Below are positions 23,061-36,400 of a stretch of DNA of 64,000 bases, one piece after another. Location of the stretch: positions 30,145,951 to 30,209,950 of the forward strand of contig CM066917.1 of assembly GCA_033964015.1 (NCBI GenBank). The letters are read 5' to 3'. The first letter of the stretch is position 1, and every line of letters starts with the position of its first letter. Under the pieces are notes generated by a model that saw nothing but the letters and a program-made list of their open reading frames with translations, made no database searches and was not told where the DNA came from. This stretch comes from Scolanthus callimorphus. Lineage: Eukaryota > Cnidaria > Anthozoa > Actiniaria > Edwardsiidae. The position numbers were made by a program, and so were the translations under genes.

Positions 23061-23639
23061 CCAGGGATGATAAACAATTATTGGATTAGATTTTTGTGAT
23101 ATCCAGAATAAACAATGTCGAGAGAGGTGGATTCAGTCGAGGCCATAAGGCCTTTGATTGAAGGGGGTGAAACCCTTTTATTTCATGTGTGTTTCATTGC
23201 TGTAGGTAGGTTAACTTACTTTCTCTTTCTTAATCCTTCCTTTATTCCTCCCTAATTACATTTTTATTTTATATTTTACAGCTGTGCATCACTATCAATG
23301 AATGCAAGAAAAAAACACTCAAAGCTATAACAACTACAAACATTAAAAGGCAATATTATGTCAGTGACTCTATTACGGCTCTAGTGAAATGTGTGGTTCC
23401 AGAAATTAAACATACTCCCGCCCCCCAGAGCAATTCTGTTATAACCTTGACAATCTTATACTATCATTCAAAACCATAATTCATCATACGTGTACAGTAA
23501 AAGGGCAAATATAAGAAAGAAGCAGAAATCTAGAAACTATTACACCACTTTTTATTAATTATTATTTATTAATTTTTATAAGAATCATGTAATAAAAATG
23601 TGAGAATTTTTTTGCATATTGGGCAATTCCAGGAATATA

Positions 23640-23960
23640 TATACCCCGGGGATGGGCGGCATTTGGAAATTCTGAATGGGGGGGGGGGGGGGACTTTCAT
23701 GCTCGGAATTCTGCCTGGAAGCTAGGCTAGGAATTCTATAAGGGGGGTAAGCTATTGTTAATTCTGGAAGCAGGGGGGCGGGGGGGTTTGGGCATAAACT
23801 AGTGCCGCCCATGGTGGGTTCCAGAAAATATCCATACCCGCTCCCCTCCCCTCCCCACCCTCCCCCAACGGAAGAGTGTCGAAAAGTGACCCCCCACCCC
23901 TCTGGAATTTCCAAGGAAAAATACAGTATTTGTATGGAAATGATCAAGTAAATTCATCCC
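23640..23960. repeat. G/C-run-rich dispersed repeat
   Basis: A mosaic of GGAATTCT-like words and long G and C runs, including a run of about 15 G near 23680 and about 15 C near 23960. It shares CAGTATTTG and TTCCAGAAAATATCCAT wording with 7000-7280 in reverse orientation. Confidence 0.6.
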
Positions 23961-24300
23961 CCCCCCCCCCCCACCCCCCAGTTATTCCTCGCAGCACTTC
24001 ACTTTCTTTTAGAAACTTCTAGTTTATTATATATAATCCATATTGGCAGGGAGAAGTGAATTACAGTGGAGTCAGTATTTAACTGTATAAAAATCTTTGA
24101 GTCCTTACAAGAGAAAATGATCCCCTTTTCTCGGCGTATGTTCGAACCCCGATCATTTATGCTCTCACATTATTTCATTGATTTTATGGCGCTTTATGTG
24201 TACACGCTGAAAATTTGATTGACTTCAATTTACGTTCACCTGAATGGGAAATGTACTTTTTTCCATTTCAATTCTATGAATAAATTTTCCGAAAATCGGC

Positions 24301-24476
24301 CAGGCGCTCGCCACCGAAGAGAAGATACCACAGGTATCCCCTTTGCCCAGGTTACCTCGGCCATCCGCCATCGATGTCATTTTACCCACAATCCCTTGGT
24401 TTACAAAATCTAAACAAAAATGGCGGCCGAAGGATGAAAAGTCGCATGCAGTTGAATAAAACGTTTTCTGCTCAAA
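24301..24476 (+). promoter_or_regulatory. Likely TATA-less promoter of PHKB
   Basis: Just upstream of the PHKB start codon lie ACCCACAATCCCTTGG (about 24385) and AAAAATGGCGGCCGAAG (about 24416). The latter is a YY1-like AANATGGCGGC site, common at housekeeping promoters. No TATA box was seen. The exact transcription start cannot be read from sequence alone. Confidence 0.4.
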
Positions 24477-27400
24477 ATGGAGTGGGTTAGAGGCTCCGTG
24501 AGAGTCGCCGACCAAGAGAGAAGACTTTTATTGGATAGATTCTATCATAGAGGTGAGAAAAAAAGGTTTGATAAGTGTATTATCAGTGATGTATTTATTT
24601 GATGAATGTGTCAATGATATCGCCGATGAAGTTTCGAAACACATGCTTTTCAAGTTCTAAAAGAGAAATGTTTTGTTTACTAAGCTATTAAGTCAATGTA
24701 GAGACGAAGAAATATGGTGATGAGAACAGTTATTACTATAGTCTTCATTTGATTTTGCACAGACACACACTGCAAGAGGGTGGTGCAGCAAACAACTTCC
24801 TTGAAATTGTGATTAGTAAGCTTATTTGGAGAAGGATTATATAGAATAGTTAGTGCAGTTAGTCTGGTTTTGACTGGACTACTTCTCACCAAACAACAGC
24901 CTGTGGGAGAGGGGGTGCGAGGGGTTCGAACGAACCCCCTCAGGCCAGAAAAACAAGGCTTTTGCTTAAAAAAACAGCTAGGAAACACGACAAAAATACT
25001 ATAAATATGTATATAGTGTTTTCTCTGGAAAAATGAAGACAACGAACCCCCTTCAAGGGCGTGAGCTATGGGCCCGAACAATATTAATCAAATACATTTG
25101 ACTTTTAAAAAATCCAGAAAACTGACAACTTTGGAAATCAGTCCACTTTAAAACCTGTGGTTTAATACAGCCCTGAAGTGTTGCAACATGACCAGTATTC
25201 TCAAAACATTGATGTATATTTGATTTATTTTGGGTTTGATGTTCTATTACTCAAAACTTCAGAGCCAATAAGATTCTTGCCCTGTTTCACCTAATGCAGT
25301 TGTCTGGTTTTCCTTGGAATGTAAACCAGACAAATGTAGCGTAGACTAAAAATGCCAGGAATCTGATTTGCTTGGAAGGCGTGTTGAAAATACAATTGTT
25401 TTAGCTGTAATTGTAACCACATTTGTAAATTGATTGACAGTCAAGAGGCAGATCTTGCAGTACCAAAGTGGCAGTATTGGTTTATTCCCACTCAAGACCC
25501 CATCCAGGGACAGCAAAGTCAGAGAGAGCCATGTGCGTGAAAACATCTACTGCGCTATGGCTGCATGGGCTCTAGGACAAGCATACAGGTAAGAGGAGAA
25601 CGAGAAGCCTGCATTTTGGAGCATGCTGCTTTACAATGTCATCCCCAGAGCCCTTGAGATTGCCTAAATGATGGGGGGCTCTGTAATCAAGATTGACTAC
25701 ACTGTAGAACACCCGAAATTGGGAAGATTATTGGGCAAAATATTACCATTAGGATCCAAGCTACAGTATCAATCATTGATAATTATCGTTAATTATCCTT
25801 CCCTGTGTGGTAATAACACTACCGTTGAAGTTGGTCTTTAGCCATTTTCCAAGCACTGCGTAATGCCAAGTCCATTCCCTTGAACTCAATAATAATGTTC
25901 TCCAGATCCATCATATCAGGTTGTTTGTGACTGTCCAGGATTGAGGTTCCAGCAGAGAATGGAAAGTTCATGAAAATTAATACGTTTTTTGAAACCTTGC
26001 TTATTTTTACCTTCCCTATAGGAAATAAAACAGCTACCATTCCAGCTGATCTTTAGACATGTACTCTCTGATACAAGTTTGGTTTTGGCTATCCAGGCTT
26101 GTAGTTTCCATGAGAGAATAAAATTTCATTTTATATTTTGGAGTTAATCTTTAGCTGCAATCCAAGGAGTGCATTTTATGAGTTTAATTTCATCCCAAAA
26201 TTTTCTGTTGCCATTTGCATAAACAATCCATTCATAATCATGGTCTTTTGTATTCTGAGCTAAACTGAATTATAATGTTTCCAGACATGTTGATGACAAC
26301 CAGGGGAGAACATATGAGCTACAACAAAGTGCAGTGAAGTGTATGAGGGGGATTCTCTTCTGTTACATGAGGCAGGCTGATAAGGTACTAAATACAATGA
26401 TTTGTGTAGCAGCTTCAGTGTCATAAGATCTTTTTCAGGGCATCTGCTATGGTGCAGACAAAAAATGAAAATTGTATGCAAATTTTGGAGGAAATTATGA
26501 GGAAAAGTTTGTTGACTGTGTGGGAGAAATGACAAATTATTCAGAAATGAATAATGACCTAGTATGAAATCAGCATTTTTTAAAGGAAACGTATGGTGTG
26601 CTTCTGCAGTATTTATTCACTTCAAGAAGATGCATAATCAAAGGCACCGAGTGCCTCGGTGAAATCGTGGATACTGTTTATCCCAACTAGTTTTGGACTT
26701 TTGGTCCTCTTCCCTTCCTTCCCGAGATATCAATTTTCTAGTTGTGATGACCTAACTTTGGTAACCTAGCGATGTTCCCTTCTCAAAATATTATTTTTTC
26801 TAGTTTTCATGACGTCATTGATGACGTAATGTCATGTGACTTTGGTGCCGGATGCCCGTTGTCACTCAGATAACTTTGTCCAAGTTTGGCCACCAAGCGA
26901 TATTCCGTTCTCGAGATATTAATTTTTCTAGTTTTGATGATGTCATCGATGACGTAATGTCATCTGACTTTGTTGCTGGAATCTCCTTGTCACTAAGATA
27001 ACTTTGTGCAAGTTTGGTCACCTAGCAATATTTTGTTCTCAAGATATTAATTTTTCTAGTTTTGATTATGTCATCGATGACGTAATGTCATGTGACTTTG
27101 TTGCTGGATCCCCCCTCCTTGTCACTAAGATAACTTTGTACAAGCTTGGTCACCTAGCGATGTTTTGTTCTCAAGATATTAATTTTCTAGTTTTGATGAC
27201 GTCATCGATGAAGTAATGTCATGTGACTTTGTTGCTGGACCCCCCTTGTCACTAAGATAACTTTGTCCAAGTTTTGTCACTCGCTCACTCACTCATAACT
27301 CAAGTGTTAGCTCATGACGTCATCTAAACTAAACTAATATCTCGACAAAGATACATCGCTAGGTGACCAAACTACAACAATTCGTGAATACGCATTTAAA

Positions 27401-30400
27401 AAGTAGACAAGAACCATAATAGACAACATTCTTTGTAGAATAATAGGAAAATCACAAACTAATAACTCACTCCGAACTCTCTCATTTGTTGCCTGCTAGC
27501 ATAGAACTTTTGGTCACCAGGTGGCATCAATAGTCCAGTTTCGAATTCTCTAATCTACCGGCATCAACGGTGCATAAATACAGTGGGAGCCTTGGTTTGA
27601 ACCCGAATGTTGGGGCGGGAAGCCTGTGCCCTAGGGGGTCTGGGACTAGCAAGAACACGAGGGAAAAAATGGCGGACTACATGTACGAACAGAGAACGTT
27701 GTGTTGAATAAAAATCAGTAACAAACCATCCGCAGTACCATAAGTGGTCCCTCCGAAGCCGGATCTAAGAAGAATAGAGGTAAGACACTGGACTTACAAG
27801 TTCCAAAAGCTGAAAGTAGCAAAATGGCAGAGTTCGGCGGTGGAAGAAAGTCAATAAGTGAACGAGCCTATCGAGTGGTGAAACAACCAGAACATCTGAA
27901 GGAATTTACAGGAGTCCCACTAATCCGGAGAAAGGATAAACAGGAAAAAGAGGTAGATGATGAAATCTTAAGGTGCAGGCGAGAAAGTCTGAGAGAAAGC
28001 CTTGATAGAAAGATTGATTTAATCCTCAATTTGATGAATGGAAATAAGAGTAGTCGAGTTATAGAGTTAGCAATCAAGCAATTAAGAGAGCTATGGAATA
28101 AAGTTTCAGAAAACCACGAACTATACAACAGTTCTGATATCGAAGAACAGAAAACAGATGAAATGTGGATGTTAAGCAAAAGGGACAAAATTGAAGAGCT
28201 TGAGATTGAGATTAATGACTACCTAGAACAGAGGGGGGAGGGGTCAGTAAAATCAATGACTGTCCTCACAGAATTGTCAACTTCCCCTAAGAAGTCCAAG
28301 TCCCCTAAAAGTCCCCATAGCCAAACAACACCAAGTATCTATAGTGAAGTAAATGGGGGTGGTGGGTACAGCTTGGATAAAGCAGGGGAGGGGTGGTTCC
28401 AGTCAAAGCCAGTCACCACAGGGATCCCACTCTCCTCAAATAAAGCTGAGTCCCATAGACAAGCAACACCAAGCATTCATAAAAGTATTCACAGTGATTT
28501 AAGAGGAGTTGATGGGAATGGGTCAGATCAGAATTGGGAGGGGTCGTTCCAATCAGAGCCAGAAACCACAGGTATCCCAAACCCATCTGAGAAAGCCAAG
28601 TCCCAGAAAAGCTCCCTAATTCAGCCAAGAATGAACCCATATAGTGGCGTAAGTGGGGGTGGTAATAGCAACCAGAGTCACAGGGGGAAAGGGTCTGCAA
28701 GGTCAAGGTCATCCACAGGGGTCCCATCTGAACATTCATTTGAACAGTCACCTAAAGGGCCCAGATTACTTGGACAGCCAATTCGTGAAAGAAATATGGG
28801 TCACAGGGGGGAGGGGTCTGCAAGGTCAAGGTCAAGCACAGGTATCCCATCTAAGCGTTCCATTGAACAGCCACATAACAGGCCCGAAATAATGAGGCAA
28901 CCAATTACTAGCACCCCTATTGCCCAGGAACAGTCCCCTGTCCAGAAAGTCGAAAAATGGCTGAGAACGCTCCCTATAACCCCAGAATACCCCCCAGAAC
29001 GTGAAGAAAGGAAACGCCCATCACTCCCAAAAATAAAGTTGCCTACCTTTGATGGGAATCCCCTAAAGTGGCCCGAATGGTATGGTCTCTTTAAGGTTTT
29101 AGTGGATGAACAGCGTATTACGCGAGCAGAGAAAATGGTGCATTTAAGATCGGCGCTCACAGGTGCAGCAGAAAGCGCGGTAGCTGGTATGCTAATCGAT
29201 GGGTCAATGTATGAAAAACACTAGCAGAATTGTACCAGCGGTTCGGAAACCCAGAACTGATTTCTAAGACATTGATTCAGAACTTTCTTAATCTTCCTAA
29301 ATTGACAAACGAGTCAAAGGATTTGATGCGCGCCTTTGTAGACAAACTTCACACTACGGTTGAAATGCTCCGGTCGTACGGTCATGAAGCCGATCTAAAA
29401 GCGAGCACAAACCTGGAACAGGCAGTAAAGAAACTTCCACCAGTGACCGCGGAAAGATGGTGCAGAAGGAGGTTAGAACTTGGCGGAAACGTAGACCTCG
29501 ATGTGTTCACACTCTGGCTGAAGAAAGAAGTAGAGGTCAAAGAGCTTACATTCAGCCAGGACCTATCAAAATCTCAGGACCAACCAAAGCAACAGAAAAG
29601 GCGGAGCCAACAACAACAACAAACACATGCCACTGAAGCCGAGCCCGTCACCACCCCTCCGAAACCTCCGGCTGTTAAGTGTCCAATCTGCGAAGGGAAA
29701 CACAGCGCCGGGAGCTGCGAGCAGTGGAAGTCGGCTGATGTAGACAAGCGCTGGTCATTGGCTAAGAGACACAAGCTATGCTTCCGTTGTTTGGAGAGCG
29801 CGCATACTAGGTGGAAATGCTCTGATAAAGACGCGTGTGGTGTCAATGGATGTAATGGCAGGCATAATCCTCAGTTACACAAGGAAATCCAGAAAACACC
29901 GAATGAGAATCCAGCCAAGCCGAAAGGCGTGTCTGACCCTGGCAATCAGAACAGTACAACGTCGCACGTAGTGGACGAAGAATCCTCAAACTCCAGCAAG
30001 TCTATCAAGTCCGGGAAGGTAGCGCTTCAGACCATCCCTGTAATACTCGTAGGAAGCAACAATAAGCACGTGAAGGCAAATGCTTTCTTAGATCATGGAT
30101 CAGGGTCGTCCTACATAACGGAGGATATGGCGAACGCACTAAATCTCGAGGCTACGAAAGAGCCATTGAGGGTGTCTGTGTTTGGCGCCGGAACTGTAGT
30201 GACTCAAAGTAGACTAGTACCATTGGAAGTGGTGAGTACAGATGAAGAGACGAGACACGACGTGCGCATGTGGACGACGCCTAAAATATGCCAAATGAAG
30301 TCAGTGGATTGGTCAAGACACGCGGCAGCATATGAGCATCTCCGTACTCTAGACATTCAGAAGCCAGTTGGTAACGGTAATGTGGATATACTTATAGGAA

Positions 30401-33400
30401 GTGATTATTACCGCGAGTTCCTCCTACCATCCGAGCACCGAATTGGGCAACCTGGCGAACCAGTCGCAATGAAGACCCCATTAGGATGGACATTAGTTGG
30501 TCGAGTTCCAAACAACGAGGAGTGTGCCGAGTCGAACGTGCATGTCTATACACTTCACACAGTAATATCGCCAGAACAGCGAGCTGATGAAATCATGAAA
30601 AAGCTGTGGGACAACGATCTCTTGGAACCAAGCAAGGGACATTCCTTTACTCCAGAAGAAACGATCGCGCTAGAGAAGGCTGAGCAATCGCGGAAATATG
30701 TCGGCGACAGATACGAAATCGCTATACCCTGGGTAGAAGAGGAGCCCAAGCTTGGCGATAACTTTGACGTAGCTGAGCGGAGACTAATCTCGCTGGAAAA
30801 GTACTTAGCAAGACGTCCACAGGTAGCCGAGAAGTACCGAGAGGTGATGAAAGCAAACGTTGACAAAAGATATGTAAGAAAAATGGAAGCCCATGAAATG
30901 GATAGTGGACCCACATGGCACCTAGCCCATTTCCCAGTAGTAAGAGAAGACCGCCAAACCAGTAAAGTTAGGATTGTCTTTGACTCAGCGAGTAAAAGTC
31001 AAGGAGTGAGCCTAAATGACGTCATGCTGCCAGGCCCGAAACTGCAACAAGAGGTGTTCGATGTTCTTTTAAGGTTTCGGAAGAATCCAGTAGCGCTGGT
31101 CGCTGACTTGACGGAGATGTTTTCTCAGATAGGGATGGCAGAAAAGGACAGACGTTATCATCGTTTTCTCTGGCGAGACCTCGACTCATCTCGACCGCCT
31201 GATGTATACGAAGCAGTGAGGCTTACCTTTGGTGATCGAGCATCCCCTTTTCTGGCACAGTACGTTGTCAGACAGCACGCTGAAGAGCACCGACAGGAAT
31301 TTGGCTTAGCGGTACCTATAGCACTCCAGGATATGTATATGGACGACATCATGACTAGCCTTGAGAATGTAGAAGACGCAGTAAACGCGCGTAAGGAACT
31401 GGTCATGATGTTTGAATCAGCAGGATTCAAGATCCGCAAATGGTGTAGCAATGACGTTGACGTACTTGAGGGTATACCCGCAGAAGATTTGGTGTCTAAG
31501 GTGAACATTGAAGATTCGGAGCTTCCTGTCATGAAGACGTTGGGAGTGCAGTGGAACGCAGAGCAAGATGCGTTCGAGTTCAAGCTAAATGTACCGGAAG
31601 ATATCCAGTATACTAAGCGAGGATTTTTGAAGAAATTAGCTACCCTGTTCGATCCACTCCAGATGCTTGCTCCATTCTCGATTAGAGGGAGAATGATTCT
31701 GCAAGAGACGTGGCTGCGCGGCTTGGATTGGGACGAGGAGTTCCCGGATGACTTGAGAGAGAAGTGTCACGAATGGTTCAAGCAATTGCCGCAGCTAGCG
31801 GGTGTTCAGATACCTCGATGTCTGAGAGAGCCTGACAAGGTGGTGAAGAAAGTGACTTTGCACACGATGACGGATGCCTCTAAGCACGCGTACGCGGCAG
31901 TGACGTATGAACGGATCAAGTATGAAGATTCCAGCGTGTCGGTGAGATTTGTTGCGGCGAAAGCCAAGGTGGCGCCTACAAAGGCAGTCAGCATCCCAAG
32001 ATTAGAGTTGATGGCTGCAGTTTTGGGACAGAGGTTAGCGGAGAAAGTACGGGAAGGACTTGGATTACCTCCTGAAGCATGCTACTATTGGACAGACAGC
32101 ATGGATGTTTTGTTTTGGATCCAAGGTCGATCGAGGAAGTACAAGCCGTTCGTGGCGAATCGGGTCTCGGACATTCATCAGAAATCTAATCCTAGTCATT
32201 GGCGTTATGTACCGACGAAACTGAACTGCGCAGATGACGCGTCACGAGGACTGAATGCCCAGGAGATGGAGCCAGGGCACCGCTGGTTTAGAGGTCCAGA
32301 GTTTCTGTACGAAGGAGAAAGCAAGTGGCCGGAGCGCAAGCACGTTAGCGTTGCGGAAAGCACTGAAGACGCTCAGAGCGAGATATCCAAGGAAGGACGA
32401 ACATTTGCGACAGAGACGACAGAACCATTAATCGACCCGTTGGAGTTTTCAAGCTGGAGCAGACTTCGCAGAGTCACGGCGTGGGTTCTTAGGTTCGTCA
32501 GACGTTGTAAGGAGAAGACAAAGAATACGGAAGAGGATAACTTGGGAGCTTCGTTGACAGCGCAGGAAACCAGAGAAGCAGAAGAATTCTGGGTGAAGTA
32601 CGCGCAGAGCGAGAGGTACTCGGAGGAGAAAGTCAGTCTCAAGTTGGGAGAACCAATAGCCAAGAGTAGCACATTGAAGTCCCTTACTCCGTTTCTAGAC
32701 AAGGAGGAAGTATTACGTGTCGGAGGAAGACTAGTGCGAGCTGAACTACCGTACGATGTTCGACACCCTATCATATTACCCAAGAAACACCACATTACTG
32801 GATTGATAGTCTCAGAGGTCCATCAACGCTGTCATCACATGGGTGTGAACTATGTTCTAGCAGAAGTAAGACAGAGTTACTGGGTGATCGATGGTAGGGA
32901 AGAAGTAAAGAGGTGCGACAGAAGATGTTTGAAGTGCGAGCGAAGAAGAGTAAAGCCTGCAAGTCAAATTATGGCCCCGCTACCCGTGACACGACTCGGA
33001 GAGTCTATGAGGGCTTTTTCTAGCTGCTGTGTTGACTATGCCGGCCCGTTCATTACCAAGTTAACAAGGCGTGTCACCGCAAAGCGATATTTATGCTTGT
33101 TCACTTGCTCGGCGACAAGAGCAGTGCACCTGGAAATGGCAAACTCATTGAGTGCTACGGATTTCCTGCAAGCCTTCAGTAGAATGGTAGCAACGAGGGG
33201 GAAACCGGAAGAGGTCACAAGTGACAATGGGACAAACTTTGTGGGCGGTGAGAGGGAGCTTCGGGAATTGTTTGAGGAAGCAGAGAAGGAGAAGATTAAC
33301 GACTACGCCGCAGATCGTGGTATCAAGTGGAACTGGAACCCACCACTAGGATCCCATTTTGGAGGGATATTTGAGTCGCTGGTGAAGGTTGCAAAGAGAG

Positions 33401-36400
33401 CCCTGAAAGCTATAGTCGGTGATGCTGGTCTAACTGATGATGAACTGAACACAGCTATCAAAGAAGCCGAAGGATTGATGAACTCCAGACCGCTGACTCA
33501 TGAGGGTACGGACCCAAGAGATGAACCAGCGTTGACACCCAATCACTTCCTTATAGGGCAGTTGGGTGGCCAACTGGCTCCGAGAGGATCGGACGATATC
33601 GCCTTCAATCCGAGGAATAGATGGAGGCTGATACAAAGTTTTGTGAGCAGTTTCTGGAGACGCTGGCGTAAGGAGTTCCTCGCAAGTCTCAACACCAGGA
33701 AGAAGTGGACAGAACAACGGAAGAACCTGAAGACTGGAGACGTTGTGCTTGTCGTGGAGCAAAATGCGCCAAGAGGAGAGTGGCCGATTGGTCGCATTGT
33801 TGACGTGTTTCCAGACAAAGAAGGACATGTGCGAGTAGTCAAAGTCAAGTTCAAGGGGAACACTTATATTAGGCCCATAGTAAGGGTGTGTCCCCTGGAC
33901 ATTATCAATAACTAAGTTAGTAAGAGCTATCCCGGAACCGCTCTTAAAGGGGGTAGAATGTTGGGGCGGGAAGCCTGTGCCCTAGGGGGTCTGGGACTAG
34001 CAAGAACACGAGGGAAAAAATGGCGGACTACATGTACGAACAGAGAACGTTGTGTTGAATAAAAATCAGTAACAAACCATCCGCAGTACCACCGAAAGTT
34101 GCGAATACCAATGAGTCCAAAAAGTTTTTTCTGTTGTCTCCATTCAAGCTTCATCAGTTTCTTGTTGGTATTCACAACTTTTTCTACTTCAAACCGAGGC
34201 TCCCACTGTATTTATGCGCTGCCGATGCCTATTCAGCGGTAGATTAGAGAATTCAAAACTGGACTATTGGTCGCCAGCTGGCGCCTAAGTTTTTTTAGTT
34301 GCCTACCGTACCCCTGATTTGTGGTTGCTCAGGTGATCACATGGTCGCAAATTCCAGCCCTGTTGCTACTCTTTCTTGAAGACACCCTCACCTACTAAAT
34401 TTTATTTTTTCCCACACCAGGTTGAGTTGTTCAAACGTAATCAGCTGAGTGAGAATTCCCTACATGTGATATTTGACTACAATACTGGCGACCCTATATA
34501 CCGTGCAGATGTCGAATACTTCCACCTACAGGTAATTAAATTATTTGTTATATTTATTTAAACTTCAACACAGATACTGACCTATTGTGCCGGATACAGG
34601 GGTAAATACAATTGTTTAACTTTGGCGGTGTTTTCAGTAGATTATTATTGTGCCTAAATAATGTTGGTAAACAGCTCTGATCATTTCTTTATTTTGAGCC
34701 CTGTCACATGGAATAGAGATCAACCTAATACAATCAAGAAACATAACACACAAAAGACATTTTCCATATCTTTTTAGGCTTTTTATAAAATTTGAATTAA
34801 GTGATGCAAGCAAAACCCTCTTTAAGTTGCTACATTTTAACTAGTTTTTGACATTATTGAGATGACACCCTTCTGTGATTTTATGGCAGCACTCAACTTC
34901 TGGATGCCTATTATTATTAATTAAAAATAACCTATTATTTATTATTATAATTATTTCTGTAAATAAAACATAGTATGACAGTGGTTGTACCATATTATTA
35001 TTGTTATATTTTTAGCATATACAAATTCTGTCCCCATTTTAAAGATTTGTAGAAGAACTCTAGGCTCAGATTTCCCACTTCATTCAAATCTTCCGTAGTA
35101 CACTGTTAAAGTAGGAAGTGTAGTTATATCTGCAATTAAAACACAAACATATTTTTCATGTGTAACATTTTGCAAAACTCTAATCAATAGGAGTCACATT
35201 AGACCCTTTATAGTGAATGAAAACTTATTACTTGTTTGAAAAAAGTTCCAAATAATATTGAAAAAAACCTAATACAGAATGAGTTACAACTGTCCCAAAT
35301 TTTTCACCTGAAAAACATCTGAAAAACCTAGGAGAAAAGCAATGGAAAGTTTTTGGGAAAAGCTGCTCTCCCGATTTTTTCATCGATTTGAGGGTTTGAA
35401 ATAATGAAATAAAAACTTCATTTTTTGAAACATAAATACAATAAGAATCCACAAACAGGAAGGTCTAGACTATTTAAAATAAGCAGGGTAGAAAATATGA
35501 ATCACAAATGTATTAAAATTGCAAAATAAGCTTTTTAGGCATGAGAGAATTCAAGGGTGTTTGGAGAAACAGGTCCCAATCTACGTCTTTTGGATGAGAC
35601 AATTATAAACCGAGGTCCCGTCTCTCTGAGCCCACTACAGAATGATGTATCGAGCAACCACTCATGATAGTAAACTGCATTGTATAAATCTCAGTCGGCA
35701 TTTAGGGATCAGACATGTCCGTATCTGTAAACCGCATTTGAACATATCCATATGATAATTTATGGTATACAAGTGCATACATTTCATTTCATCTACTTAC
35801 CCATACAGATCTGTGTATGCAGTATCCACTCTGTACTTATCTCCATGTACCCTCATGAATGATTTGTAGTGATTAAGCGTCCATGAGGCCCTACAGTAGC
35901 GAACTCTATGTAGGGATACAATCCATACCCTGACCTGGAATTCATCTCTGGGTTGGTGTCCTCGACCACTATGCAGTCACCTGACTGGGTGTGTCTGTCA
36001 AAATGCTCAAGGACACCCTTTAGATTGGCATGTGCATCTTCTATGAAAAGCCATGGGTGAGAGAGATCCTTAGAAGAAAAAAAAGGCTGTTTTTTAAACA
36101 GTTAGAATATACCAGAAGTAGAACTTCAGCAGTTAGACACAGATTGAAACAATTGTATAAAGCTTCAACCTGTTTCATAGTCGAAGCTTTATGGCCGTAA
36201 TGGAATCAAGTATTCATATCACTGGTGGATCTATGGGAGGGGCCAGGGAGTAAATTTATAGGAAATGCATGAGCATTTCAGATGTTAGATTTTTTTTATA
36301 TAATGGTGCCCCCTCTTCCCATCGGTCATGTGCCCCTCCCTCAGTTTCTTGATCCACCACTGCATGTCCAAAACATCAACTTTCTAACCTTCAGAAAATC

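Larger units (their letters stand above)
20214..24300. other. Intergenic region, no gene recognised
   Basis: Open frames around 21560-21960 overlap in several frames and match no family I know. 22490-23060 is rich in ATTGAT/ATCAAT words. 23640-23960 is the G-rich repeat related to 7000-7280. No exon with supported splice borders was found. Confidence 0.45.
27531..34266. mobile_element. TAGTCCAG-family MITE, split by the BEL element
   Basis: The MITE occupies 27531-27607 and 34092-34266; the BEL element lies between. Its ends TAGTCCAGTTTCGAATTCTC and ACTGGACTA are inverted, flanked by AA and TT, which would suit a TA target as in Tc1/mariner. An uninterrupted 241-bp copy is at 40656-40896. 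The inverted arms include AAATACAGTGGGAGCC and GGCTCCCACTGTATTT. Confidence 0.85.

Noticed and set aside
24680..25081. 133-residue minus-strand open frame
   Set aside because: Lies in PHKB intron 1, contains palindromic GGTTCGAACGAACC-like repeat wording, and matches no protein family.
27868..33863. Several minus-strand open frames across the retrotransposon
   Set aside because: They are shadows of the Gag-Pol frame on the plus strand.
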